A DNA stretch of 35,812 nucleotides from CAYXTI01 sp964468495. Its GTDB lineage: Bacteria; Pseudomonadota; Alphaproteobacteria; Rickettsiales; Rickettsiaceae. The notes beneath the pieces are model-generated. The model searched no databases, had not been told where the DNA came from, and saw only the letters and a list, made by a program, of their open reading frames with translations. The translations under genes and the position numbers were made by a program. Of this stretch, positions 1-6,840 are shown piece after piece; within the stretch, counting starts at the first letter, position 1; each line of letters begins with the position of its first letter. The stretch covers positions 1 through 35,812 of the forward strand of contig CAYXTI010000028.1 in NCBI GenBank assembly GCA_964468495.1. Reading direction: 5' to 3'.

Positions 1-1
1 T

Positions 2-304
2 AAATATAATGAGGGGACCATTGCTTTTCTTGAATCTTTACTTAATAATAGTAGAGATAAAATCCAATATGAAATTATATTAAAGGAACAAAAATTGGAG
101 ATAGATAAATTAGAATGGTTAAATTTATCAAAAGGTAATAAAAGTCAAGAATTCTCTTTTGTTAATATGATAGATAAAATAGTAAGATTAATTAGTAATC
201 AAAAAATGATTTTAATGTGTTTTTTGTTCTATTCTCGAGTATTAGAAAATACAATTCAAGCCCGCAATCAAGACCTTTCTTATTTTGATAAAAAGATTTA
301 TTGA
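2..304 (+). CDS. Hypothetical protein, 5' end outside the window
   Basis: The frame is open from base 2 to the TGA at 302-304, so this is the C-terminal 100 residues or so of a longer gene. A TTG at 95 could act as a start, but the open codons before it make truncation by the window edge more likely. The visible part is lysine- and isoleucine-rich, with one hydrophobic stretch near the end (MILMCFLFYS). I recognise no domain. It lies next to the repeat-containing and coiled-coil genes downstream and may belong to the same accessory region. Confidence 0.5.
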   Translation, partial: KYNEGTIAFLESLLNNSRDKIQYEIILKEQKLEIDKLEWLNLSKGNKSQEFSFVNMIDKIVRLISNQKMILMCFLFYSRVLENTIQARNQDLSYFDKKIY

Positions 305-437
305 TGATAAGTAATAATATGTATTAGATATTTATCTGTTAAATAAAAAGCGATTAAAATATCTAATGTTATAAGGTCTGAATGTTAGATATAGGATTAA
401 AAAATTAATATTTTTATAAATAAAAAGTGAATGTAGA

Positions 438-1673
438 ATGAAAATTAGAAATTCTTATTTAGTATCTAGAAAAAAATATAATGATAAAAATGAGAAGGCA
501 TATATTATTTCTTTAATTATTCAACAAAATTTAGCTTCAAAAATTAATTTATTTTTAAAGCAAAAGAAAGATTTTATAACTAAAAGTGGATATATTTCTA
601 ATTTTTTAGAAGAATTAAGTATAAAATTTAAGGAATATAGTAATATTCTTGAATCAAGAATATTAGCAAGTAAATTAAAAGAAATGAAAAGCTATTATTA
701 TCAAGTAGTTAATAGAGTAGATAAGTTTTTAGATATTATTTTTCAATCTATTGAAAATAATAGTGAGAGTTTTTTTCGTCAATTATTAGAAAACGGAGGA
801 AAATCTCAACAAACAAAAGGCGAGCATACATTAAATTGGTTGCTAAATATTAATTTAGTACATAATAAGGAATATAATGATATAGAAGAAAAAGAATCTT
901 TTTTTTCTTTAATAAAAAATAATGATTTAAGAGAAGAATTAATGGACACTATTTCTTTAAACAGAAAAAATGAAGATTCTTCTTTTAGTAAAAAAGATGG
1001 AAGTAAATTGAAGGTAATTTTTTCTAGTTTATTTAATTATATTGTTAATTGTAATTTTTTATTATGCATGAAAATAGCAGATAAAGAAGATTTTGAAAAT
1101 AGAAAAAAAACGGCAAATGCTAATTTTTCTCTGATAGGTGAAAAAGATTTTTTATTAAAAATAATAGATGCTGTTATTAAAGAAGAAATCAATATGAATG
1201 AAATTAATGGTTTAAATAAGTGTAAAGGTAATGGGGTACTAGATTATATACTTAGTTTTTTAAATCTAAAAATAGTTTCTATTCAAGAATTCAATATTGT
1301 AAAGGAAAAAGAATCTTTTTTTGTTTTTATAGAAAATTTTTTAATAGAAAATCAAAATTTAATTTTACAAATAATGAATGATATTATTCTAGATGGAGGA
1401 AATATTAATAAGATTCTATTATATGGCTTTAAAGAATTGAATCTATCGAAAGCATTTGCAATGATTAAGTATTGTGAAAAATACTTTGAATCTTATAATT
1501 TTGAGGATAAGGTAGAAAATAATCAATTTTTTGAGTCTCTTTTTGGACCTAAAATGTTAGAAGAATCACTTGATGCTGATGGTGTTGTAGGAAGTACAGG
1601 ATGTACATGGAAAACAGATGAATTATCAGTTGATGATGCTTATGGAACATATTGTTTACATTCTTTTTTTTAA
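438..1673 (+). CDS. Hypothetical protein with degenerate internal repeats (411 aa)
   Basis: I do not recognise this protein. It is predicted to be mostly helical, rich in Lys, Asn, Ile and Glu, with no signal peptide or clear membrane segment. It contains related units about 139 residues apart: EEKESFF near residue 150 and KEKESFF near residue 289, each preceded by a segment such as LNWLLN or LDYILS and followed by a Glu/Asn-rich helix. Pieces such as LLENGG followed by HTLNWLL are loosely reminiscent of ankyrin repeats, but the consensus is too poor to call them. The C-terminal 35 residues differ in character: acidic and Gly/Ser/Thr-rich with two cysteines (DADGVVGSTGC, AYGTYCLHSFF). It precedes the coiled-coil array in the same orientation. 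A host-directed or surface role is possible but is inference. Confidence 0.65.
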   Translation: MKIRNSYLVSRKKYNDKNEKAYIISLIIQQNLASKINLFLKQKKDFITKSGYISNFLEELSIKFKEYSNILESRILASKLKEMKSYYYQVVNRVDKFLDIIFQSIENNSESFFRQLLENGGKSQQTKGEHTLNWLLNINLVHNKEYNDIEEKESFFSLIKNNDLREELMDTISLNRKNEDSSFSKKDGSKLKVIFSSLFNYIVNCNFLLCMKIADKEDFENRKKTANANFSLIGEKDFLLKIIDAVIKEEINMNEINGLNKCKGNGVLDYILSFLNLKIVSIQEFNIVKEKESFFVFIENFLIENQNLILQIMNDIILDGGNINKILLYGFKELNLSKAFAMIKYCEKYFESYNFEDKVENNQFFESLFGPKMLEESLDADGVVGSTGCTWKTDELSVDDAYGTYCLHSFF

Positions 1674-2017
1674 TATGGATGAACTTATATTGTAGTATTG
1701 ATAAAGGAGAAGCGGTAAGTTTTTATTAATTTTTAGCTAAAAAGATACTAATAATAAATATGGTTTTAGTATTTTAAAAAACATATAAATAGGAGTAAGT
1801 GTAAGAAAATATTTTTATTAATATAATTTTAAGTGTTCTTGCAAATAGTTTTGATATGAGTTATCCTTATTATAATGGAGTTATATATCTTACCTACTTT
1901 TTTAGTTTTTATTATTAAGTATTAAGCTATTTAGTGGGTTTTGTAATAATGAGTGATGAAAATTAATAATCATTTTTCTAAGCTTAGTAAAATATAAATA
2001 TAGGGGAGGTAATAAAA
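1674..2017. other. Intergenic, 344 bases; possible leader of the coiled-coil gene
   Basis: I see no convincing gene here. The last part (about 1905-1950, ending in a TGTAATAATGA segment) resembles sequence in front of the second-block coiled-coil gene (about 4061-4107), so it is probably a shared upstream region. A strong purine-rich ribosome binding site (GGGGAGGT at about 2002-2009) comes just before the ATG at 2018. Confidence 0.4.
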
Positions 2018-2932
2018 ATGGATAATATTCCAGCAACATATAATGATCAATTAGAATGTCCATTAAAAAAACTATCGAACAAAAGTTGTTTTTCTTTTAT
2101 CAATAAAAAAAAATTAAAAGCAGAAAAAGAGGTAGAAGAAGAGAATAAAGTTTTATTTTCTAAATTAACAATAGTAAAAAGAGAAAAGGCTAGAGTAACA
2201 GAAGAAAATAGTAATTTAAATAAAAAGGTAGAAGAGTTAAATCAAGAAAATATAAGCTTAAACAAAAAATTAGAAGAGGTAAATAAAGAAATTAAAGCTT
2301 TTTTTTCTAAATTAGCGATACTGAAAAGAGAAAAGGTTATAGAAGTAGAAAAAAATAGTAATTTAAATAAAAAAGTAGAAGAGTTAAATAAAGAAAATAA
2401 AAGTTTGAATAAAGAATTAGAAGAGGTAAATGAATATCATAAAGTTTTATCTTCTAAATTAACAATAGCAAAAAAAGAAAAAGTTAGAGAAGTAGAAGAA
2501 AATAGTAATTTAAATAAAAAGCTAGAAGAGTTAACTGTAGAAAATAAAAGTTTAAATAAAGAATTAGAAGAGGTGAATGAATATAATAAAGCTTTATTAT
2601 CTAAATTAAGAATAGTAAAAAACGAAAAGAGTGCAGGAAAAGAAGAAAATAGTAATTTAAATAAAAAGCTAGAAGAATTAAATAAGGAAAATAAAAGTTT
2701 AAAAGAGCAAAAAACAAAATATCAAGAAGAAAGTAATAGAAAAGTAGAAGAAAATAGTAATTTAAATAAAGTGCTAGAAGAGTTAACTGTAGAAAATAAA
2801 ATTTTAAAAGAGCAAAAAACACAATATCAAGAAGAAAGTAATACTACATTTACAGTAATAGATTTAGTAGAAGCTCCTATGGATAGTTCGCTACAAAATA
2901 ATGGTGATTTATTAGGAGAAGTAGTTTCTTAA
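2018..2932 (+). CDS. Coiled-coil repeat protein (304 aa)
   Basis: Residues from about 35 to 275 are almost continuous heptad-repeat coiled coil, rich in Glu, Lys, Asn and Leu. The core is a 49-residue unit (exactly seven heptads) that begins NSNLNKK.EEL and starts at bases 2207, 2354, 2501 and 2648; a fifth NSNLNK follows after 35 residues (five heptads). The first 34 residues are not coiled (MDNIPATYNDQ, two cysteines, CFSFINKKK). The C-terminus leaves the coil at EESNTTFTVIDLVEAP and ends in an acidic tail. No signal peptide or membrane segment is visible. The Shine-Dalgarno is among the strongest in the window, suggesting good expression. The EESNTTF..(I/V)(D/N)LVE motif recurs in the two smaller downstream paralogs. 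The function is unknown; a structural or host-interacting filamentous protein is possible. Confidence 0.8.
   Translation: MDNIPATYNDQLECPLKKLSNKSCFSFINKKKLKAEKEVEEENKVLFSKLTIVKREKARVTEENSNLNKKVEELNQENISLNKKLEEVNKEIKAFFSKLAILKREKVIEVEKNSNLNKKVEELNKENKSLNKELEEVNEYHKVLSSKLTIAKKEKVREVEENSNLNKKLEELTVENKSLNKELEEVNEYNKALLSKLRIVKNEKSAGKEENSNLNKKLEELNKENKSLKEQKTKYQEESNRKVEENSNLNKVLEELTVENKILKEQKTQYQEESNTTFTVIDLVEAPMDSSLQNNGDLLGEVVS
2207..2848 (+). repeat. In-frame 147-bp tandem repeats in the coiled-coil gene
   Basis: The segment beginning AATAGTAATTTAAATAAA recurs at 2207, 2354, 2501 and 2648, exactly 147 bases apart each time, and again at 2753 after 105 bases. Both spacings are multiples of 21 bases, so every unit keeps the heptad register. 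Near-identical stretches among units suggest growth by slippage or unequal recombination, so copy number may vary between strains. Confidence 0.85.
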
Positions 2933-3028
2933 TAGTTTATATTATTTTGTTTTTCATTATTACTAAGTAGTAAGTATTTAAGTGATAGATTTAGTATTTA
3001 ATTTATAAAAATTAATAAAATAATAGAT

Positions 3029-3310
3029 ATGTTAGAAGAAACAATTAGCAATTTAAATCAAAAGATAAAAAATGTTAGTCAAGAAAATAAAGGCTTAAAA
3101 GAAAAAGTGGAAAAATATCAAGAAGAAAGTAATACTACATTTACAAGAGTAAATTTAGTAGAAATTCCTGTTATGGTTGATAGTAATTATGCAAGCAGCA
3201 GTATAATAGTAGGATTAAATGAAATTATTGATTATATTAAGTTTCAGAGTAAAAATATTATGTTGAGAGCAATTTATATTGCTGCTAAAAAGAAGATATA
3301 TAATATGTAA
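3029..3310 (+). CDS. Short coiled-coil protein, paralog (93 aa)
   Basis: The first 35 residues are coiled coil (LEETISNLNQKIKNVSQEN) and run into KYQEESNTTFTRVNLVEIP, the motif that ends the coil of the 304-aa neighbour. The remainder (MVDSNYASSSIIVGLNEIIDY) matches the C-terminus of the 4166-4558 gene nearly residue for residue. After that match the protein continues with about 20 basic residues not present in the paralog, probably because a frameshift moved the stop codon. No good Shine-Dalgarno is seen. It sits 97 bases after the large coiled-coil gene. Function unknown; it may be a functional short paralog or a truncated one. Confidence 0.6.
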   Translation: MLEETISNLNQKIKNVSQENKGLKEKVEKYQEESNTTFTRVNLVEIPVMVDSNYASSSIIVGLNEIIDYIKFQSKNIMLRAIYIAAKKKIYNM

Positions 3311-3333
3311 TTGTATCTAAATTTTTTGTATTA

Positions 3334-3373
3334 AAGGTTTTATTAAATATGATGTGTGTTTTAATAAAACCTT
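3334..3373 (+). terminator. Perfect hairpin after the short coiled-coil gene (copy 1)
   Basis: AAGGTTTTATTAAA (3334-3347) pairs perfectly with TTTAATAAAACCTT (3360-3373) around a 12-base loop. There is no clean T-run on either side, so it is not a textbook rho-independent terminator. It may act as an RNA-processing or transcript-end structure, or as a protein-binding palindrome. The same stem is kept in the second copy. Confidence 0.5.
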
Positions 3374-3460
3374 CAGTGGTTAGTTGTAGTTTTAAGTGTA
3401 TAGATGTGTTGTCTTATAAAAAGATTTTATATCATGTGAATAGTTAGTAAGGATAAGATT

Positions 3461-3808
3461 ATGGTGGATTATTTGAATAAGTATAAAAAGGCAAGCATTA
3501 AAGGAGATTTAATACAAGATACATATTCGATATTTGATCAACTAATAAGGTTATTATATCAAGCACAAAAGGCAATAGAGCAAAAAAACTATGAAGAAAA
3601 ATATAAAATATTAATTTTTGTAGAAAAAATAATGTATTCTTTAAAACTAATATATAGTGCTAAAGAGATAGATCCAAAAATAAGCGAATTCTTTTCATTT
3701 ATTATAACAATAATAAATGACGTGAATAGCTTTAAATTAGGATCTAAGGAGTTAGGTTTAGTAATTGATATAATAACTAAACTAAGTAGAGCATTAAAGA
3801 GTAAATAA
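3461..3808 (+). CDS. FliS-like protein (flagellin export chaperone family?)
   Basis: This is a 115-aa all-helical protein. Its pattern follows FliS: a short N-terminal segment with YKKAS, a first long helix (FDQLIRLLYQAQKAIEQKN) ending at the position of the FliS 'AIE..D.E.K' turn, then YEEKYKILIFVEKIMYSLKLIY, an acidic loop (EIDPKISEFF), a fourth helix, and a last helix ending in LSRALKS. FliS binds the C-terminal helices of flagellin in the cytoplasm and prevents early polymerisation. The match is by pattern only; another small helical-bundle family cannot be excluded. The gene sits inside the duplicated coiled-coil array, and its second copy (4805-4983) is broken. A flagellin-like protein is encoded at 14483-15856, which could be its client. 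Confidence 0.55.
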   Translation: MVDYLNKYKKASIKGDLIQDTYSIFDQLIRLLYQAQKAIEQKNYEEKYKILIFVEKIMYSLKLIYSAKEIDPKISEFFSFIITIINDVNSFKLGSKELGLVIDIITKLSRALKSK

Positions 3809-3947
3809 TGAAAAATTAGTAATTAATAGTTTATCATCAGTATTATTAATAGTTTTTATATACAATAAACACAAAAATTTAAAGCATAAGGGCCATTAAA
3901 TAAGAATTAGTTAAGGAGTCTTAAGAAAAGAAAATTTATAATTAATA

Positions 3948-4040
3948 AAAGTAAATGTTATTACCTCCATGTTATAGCTAATAGTGAGGTGTAGTACAAA
4001 ATAAGCGGTAATTTATTATGAGAAGTAGTGTTAGAATATT
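3948..4040 (+). pseudogene. Decayed 3' end of a coiled-coil gene
   Basis: Bases 3994-4029 closely match the last codons of the 2018-2932 gene (around ACAAAATAA, TTTATTA and GAGAAGTAGT) but with out-of-frame changes. Weaker similarity to the NLVE-P-VMVD coding segment extends back to about 3948. The following bases match the intergenic sequence downstream of that gene. It is the left edge of the second duplication copy. Confidence 0.55.
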
Positions 4041-4165
4041 TTATATTATTTTGTTTTTCATTATTACCAAGTTGTAATAACTATTTGTTAGATTTGTAAT
4101 AATGAATAATGATTTATGTAATAGATAGATTTATAATTTATATAAAAATCAATAAAGCAATAGAG

Positions 4166-4558
4166 ATGAATAGAAAAGATAGAAATTTTAGAAAGGAAAT
4201 TAATTCTATAATTAAAGAAAATAGAATGTTTAAAGAAGAAAATAGTGTAATACAAGAAGAAATAAAAATATTAAAAAAACAACTACAACTAATAGATAAT
4301 AACTTAACAAAACAACTAGCAGATAAGTATAAGAAAAATAAGAACTTTGAAGATAGTAATTTAAATAAAAAGTTAAAAGAGTTAACTGAAGCAAATAAAT
4401 GGTTAACAGAAAAAGTTGAAAAGGATGAAGAAGAAAGTAATACTACATTTATAGAAGTAAATTTAGTAGAAAGTTCTGTTATGGTTGATGGTAATTATAC
4501 AAGCAGTCGTTTAATAGGAGGGTTAACCGAAATTATTGATTATCAAGTTTCAGAGTAA
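4166..4558 (+). CDS. Coiled-coil protein, paralog (131 aa)
   Basis: The coiled coil runs from the start to about residue 90 (MNRKDRNFRKEINSI, SNLNKKLKELTEANKWL). It is followed by the shared motif EESNTTFIEVNLVES and a tail (MVDGNYTSSRLIGGLTEIIDY) nearly identical to that of the 93-aa paralog. An in-frame ATG at 4109 would add 19 residues (MIYVIDRFIIYIKINKAIE). I chose 4166 because the sequence before it (AATTTATATAAAAATCAATAAAG) lines up with the untranslated sequence before the paralog's ATG at 3029, so 4109-4165 is probably leader. No strong Shine-Dalgarno is visible at either start. Function unknown. Confidence 0.6.
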   Translation: MNRKDRNFRKEINSIIKENRMFKEENSVIQEEIKILKKQLQLIDNNLTKQLADKYKKNKNFEDSNLNKKLKELTEANKWLTEKVEKDEEESNTTFIEVNLVESSVMVDGNYTSSRLIGGLTEIIDYQVSE

Positions 4559-4658
4559 AATTATTATGTTGAGAGCATAATGAAAATAACTATTTATATT
4601 GTTGCTACGTGGAAGATATATAATACACAATGTAATTGTATTAGAACTTTTTATATTT

Positions 4659-4696
4659 AGGTTTTATTAAATATGATGTGCGTTTTAATAAAACCT
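4659..4696 (+). terminator. Perfect hairpin after the coiled-coil gene (copy 2)
   Basis: AGGTTTTATTAAA (4659-4671) pairs with TTTAATAAAACCT (4684-4696). The stem is identical to the hairpin at 3334-3373, and the 12-base loop differs by one base (GTGTGT against GTGCGT). Conservation of the stem while nearby sequence decays suggests a function or a very recent duplication. Confidence 0.5.
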
Positions 4697-4804
4697 TAGA
4701 TGTTTAGTTTTAGTTTTTAATTAGAAGTGAAGTGGATAGATGGTTATTATCTATATAGGGGAGATGTTATATATATTAATTATATAATTTGTATAAAAAG
4801 ATTG

Positions 4805-4983
4805 ATGTATTTTTTAAAACTTAATATTATAGTGATAACATAGATAGATCAAAGAATAAGTGAATTTTTTCTTTATTATAAAATAATAAATGATACTAAT
4901 AGCTTTTAATAATAGGTAATTAAAGAGATAGATTTAACTGATATAATTATAAAACTAAGTAGAGTCTTAAAGAGTATAAATAA
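4805..4983 (+). pseudogene. FliS-like pseudogene, 5' deleted
   Basis: This stretch matches bases 3632-3806 of the intact FliS-like gene (for example ATAGATAGATC-AA-GAATAAG-GAATT and AAACTAAGTAGAG-TTAAAGAGTA) but carries in-frame stops and indels. The first 56 codons are missing: the 12-mer TATAAAAAGATT at 4792-4803 equals the leader sequence at 3415-3426, and the text then jumps to the homologue of base 3631, so about 204 bases were deleted in this copy. Confidence 0.75.
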
Positions 4984-5112
4984 TAACAATAGACTATTAC
5001 GATATTAATAGTTTATTGTTGTATTATTCTTAATTTTTACTTTTATATTTTTTCTATTATAATCTCTTTATAAATAATTATGTTTATTAGTAATAATATT
5101 TCTATATAAGAT

Positions 5113-5271
5113 ATGATAAAGTTTGATCAGGAGATAACGCGTATTTTATCTGTATCATGCAATGGGAAAAACCATTTATATGATCATCCTATGGTTTATC
5201 TTAAAATTGATGTAGAAATAGGAAGCGTGCAATGCCCATATTGTTCAAAAATATTTAAATATCAAAAGTAA
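5113..5271 (+). CDS. Small zinc-finger protein, zf-CHCC / NDUFS6-like (52 aa)
   Basis: The 52 residues contain the zf-CHCC pattern: Cys16 (SCNGKN), His25-Pro26 followed by MVYLKI, and Cys41-x2-Cys44 (CPYCSKIF). The family reads C.G......GHP.VYL......V.CPYCS..F and is related to the mitochondrial complex I subunit NDUFS6. In alphaproteobacteria such proteins are short, stand-alone and conserved. The four Cys/His residues should bind one zinc ion. A role near complex I is suggested by the mitochondrial homologue but is not shown here. It is the first conventional core gene after the duplicated accessory array and is followed within one base by a consensus promoter. Confidence 0.85.
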   Translation: MIKFDQEITRILSVSCNGKNHLYDHPMVYLKIDVEIGSVQCPYCSKIFKYQK

Positions 5272-5299
5272 TTGACATTAAATCTTATTAAAATATAAT
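5272..5299 (+). promoter_or_regulatory. Consensus sigma-70 promoter
   Basis: A perfect TTGACA (5272-5277) and a perfect TATAAT (5294-5299) are separated by 16 bases. It begins one base after the stop-codon start of the zinc-finger gene and reads toward tRNA-Ile. Both hexamers being perfect is notable even in AT-rich DNA. The expected start site is about 5305. Confidence 0.6.
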
Positions 5300-5418
5300 A
5301 TCGACTTAATGTTAAGTTATATAATGATTTTAGTTATCAATCATAAAGAACTAACTATTATAGAAAGTATAAATTTTTATATATAAGTTGAGGTTTTTTG
5401 TATATGAATTGTTGTAGG

Positions 5419-5513
5419 AAATATTATTTTATGTGGAATAATATTTGGATCATTTTGCTCAAGGAGGTAAATAGGTGTTTAATTTATTATTAACTACTAC
5501 AGTTATGTGCTAA
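5419..5513 (+). other. Hairpin, strong orphan Shine-Dalgarno and 12-codon ORF
   Basis: AAATATTATT (5419-5428) pairs perfectly with AATAATATTT (5437-5446) over an 8-base loop. Then comes AAGGAGGT (5461-5468), a full Shine-Dalgarno, seven bases later by GTG at 5475, which opens only 12 codons (FNLLLTTTVMC, stop at 5511-5513). A second short frame from ATG 5404 covers the same area (29 codons). This may be a tiny peptide gene, a leader peptide or the remains of a lost gene. Confidence 0.35.
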
Positions 5514-5563
5514 TCATTTAGGTTTATTTATAAATTTTATGAAGCTTATTTTTCTTTTTAAAA

Positions 5564-5640
5564 GGGCTTGTAGCTCAGTTGGTTAGAGCGCACGTCTGAT
5601 AAGCGTGAGGTCAGAAGTTCAAATCTTCTCAAGCCCACCA
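5564..5640 (+). tRNA. trnI: tRNA-Ile (anticodon GAT)
   Basis: The cloverleaf is complete: acceptor GGGCTTG with CAAGCCC, D-arm AGCTCAGTTGGTTAGAGC, anticodon stem CACGT/GCGTG with loop CTGATAA (anticodon GAT at 5598-5600), T-arm with GTTCAAATC, and an encoded CCA (5638-5640). It is a lone tRNA, not in an rRNA spacer, as expected in Rickettsiales, where rRNA genes are split. Confidence 0.97.
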
Positions 5641-5803
5641 TGCTACGTGTTAACTTATTTAATATATCACCGTGTATATAAATAATTATGAATAATAATT
5701 TTATTAATAGAAATTAAGTTTAGGGTGTTTTTTAAAATTTACTATTTTATGGTAAGTCCATTAGTATCAAATAATAAAGTTTAATATTAGTATTAATAAT
5801 TTT

Positions 5804-6787
5804 ATGGATAAAGGACAAGCGTTATCAGCTGCAATAACTCAAATTGAAAGAAGTTATGGCAAAGGATCTTTGATGAAGCTAGGACAAAGTCAGGATATGT
5901 TTGTAGAAGCAATACCTACAGGCTCTATTGGTCTTGATTTAGCATTAGGGGTTGGAGGCTTACCAAAAGGTAGAATTATTGAGATATTTGGTTCGGAAAG
6001 TTCAGGCAAAACAACATTAGCATTACATGTAATTGCAGAGATACAAAAGAAAAAAGGGGTTTGTGCCTTTATTGATGCTGAGCATGCTCTTGATCCATTA
6101 TATGCTCAAAAGCTTGGAGTAAATGTTGAAGAATTATTTATATCTCAGCCAGATACCGGAGAACAGGCTTTAGAAATAGCAGATACTTTAGTTAGATCAG
6201 GGGCAATAGATTTAATTATTGTTGATAGTGTTGCAGCTTTGGTTCCTAAAGCAGAAATTGATGGTGAGATGGGCGATAGTCATATGGGTTTGCAGGCAAG
6301 ATTGATGAGTCAAGCTTTAAGAAAATTAACATCATCTATTGCTCGAACAAATTGTATAATTATATTTATAAATCAAATAAGGATGAAGATAGGTATAATG
6401 TTTGGTAATCCTGAAACTACTACAGGTGGTAATGCATTAAAGTTTTATTCTTCTGTTAGAATAGATATAAGACGTGTAGGGCATATAAAGGATAAAGAAG
6501 AAATAATAGGTAATCAAACTAGAGTTAAAATAGTTAAAAATAAAGTTGCTCCACCATTTAAAACTATTGATTTTGATATAATGTATGGAGGAGGTATTTC
6601 AAAAGAAGGAGAGATTATTGATTTAGGAATAAAATATGGTATTATTTCTAAATCAGGAGCATGGTTCTCTTATGGAGATAAGAGAATAGGTCAAGGAAGA
6701 GAGAATAGTAAGATGTATCTAAAAAATGATCCTGAAATAGCGTTAGAGATAGAAAAAATGATATATGAGAAAAATAAAAAGGCATAG
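5804..6787 (+). CDS. recA: Recombinase A
   Basis: RecA forms filaments on single-stranded DNA, drives strand exchange in recombinational repair and activates LexA-type self-cleavage. Walker A is GSESSGKT at residues 63-70 (the usual GPESSGKT with Ser for Pro), Walker B is in LIIVDSVAAL, and loop L2 is the conserved GNPETTTGGNALKFY region. The length (327 aa) is slightly short because the acidic C-terminal tail is reduced and ends in basic residues (EKNKKA). No LexA-like operator is obvious in the 160 bases upstream. It lies between tRNA-Ile and the fab genes. Confidence 0.97.
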   Translation: MDKGQALSAAITQIERSYGKGSLMKLGQSQDMFVEAIPTGSIGLDLALGVGGLPKGRIIEIFGSESSGKTTLALHVIAEIQKKKGVCAFIDAEHALDPLYAQKLGVNVEELFISQPDTGEQALEIADTLVRSGAIDLIIVDSVAALVPKAEIDGEMGDSHMGLQARLMSQALRKLTSSIARTNCIIIFINQIRMKIGIMFGNPETTTGGNALKFYSSVRIDIRRVGHIKDKEEIIGNQTRVKIVKNKVAPPFKTIDFDIMYGGGISKEGEIIDLGIKYGIISKSGAWFSYGDKRIGQGRENSKMYLKNDPEIALEIEKMIYEKNKKA

Positions 6788-6840
6788 CATTATTTTGTAT
6801 TAATAAGTAAAAAGATAAAGATTGTAAGTAAATAGAAAAT

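Larger units (their letters stand above)
2891..3860 (+). repeat. Tandem duplication, copy 1
   Basis: This block holds the 3' end of the large coiled-coil gene, the 93-aa coiled-coil gene, a hairpin and the intact FliS-like gene. Its parts recur in the same order at 3994-5045. Anchors are CTACAAAATAA (2891) against GTACAAAATAA (3994), TTTTGTTTTTCATTATTAC (2945 against 4049), the hairpin (3334 against 4659) and TAATAAATGA in the FliS-like gene (3711 against 4884). The changing offsets (about 1104, 1324, 1173) show internal insertions and deletions after duplication. Confidence 0.75.
3994..5045 (+). repeat. Tandem duplication, copy 2
   Basis: This is the second copy of the block at 2891-3860: decayed end of a coiled-coil gene, 131-aa coiled-coil gene, hairpin and FliS-like pseudogene, in the same order. 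The coiled-coil gene is longer than in copy 1, while about 200 bases of the FliS-like gene are missing. Similarity fades after about 5045, in an AT-only stretch. Confidence 0.7.

Noticed and set aside
323..367. 11-base inverted repeat ATTAGATATTT / AAATATCTAAT with a 23-base loop
   Set aside because: The loop is long, there is no T-run, and such pairs are common by chance at this base composition.
2601..2822. Open frame on the minus strand opposite the coiled-coil repeats
   Set aside because: It is a Leu/Phe/Tyr-rich shadow of the Glu/Lys/Asn-rich repeat on the plus strand and has no independent signals.
2207..2848. Possible CRISPR-like array from the regular spacing
   Set aside because: Whole units repeat, with no unique spacers, and all units are translated in one coiled-coil frame.
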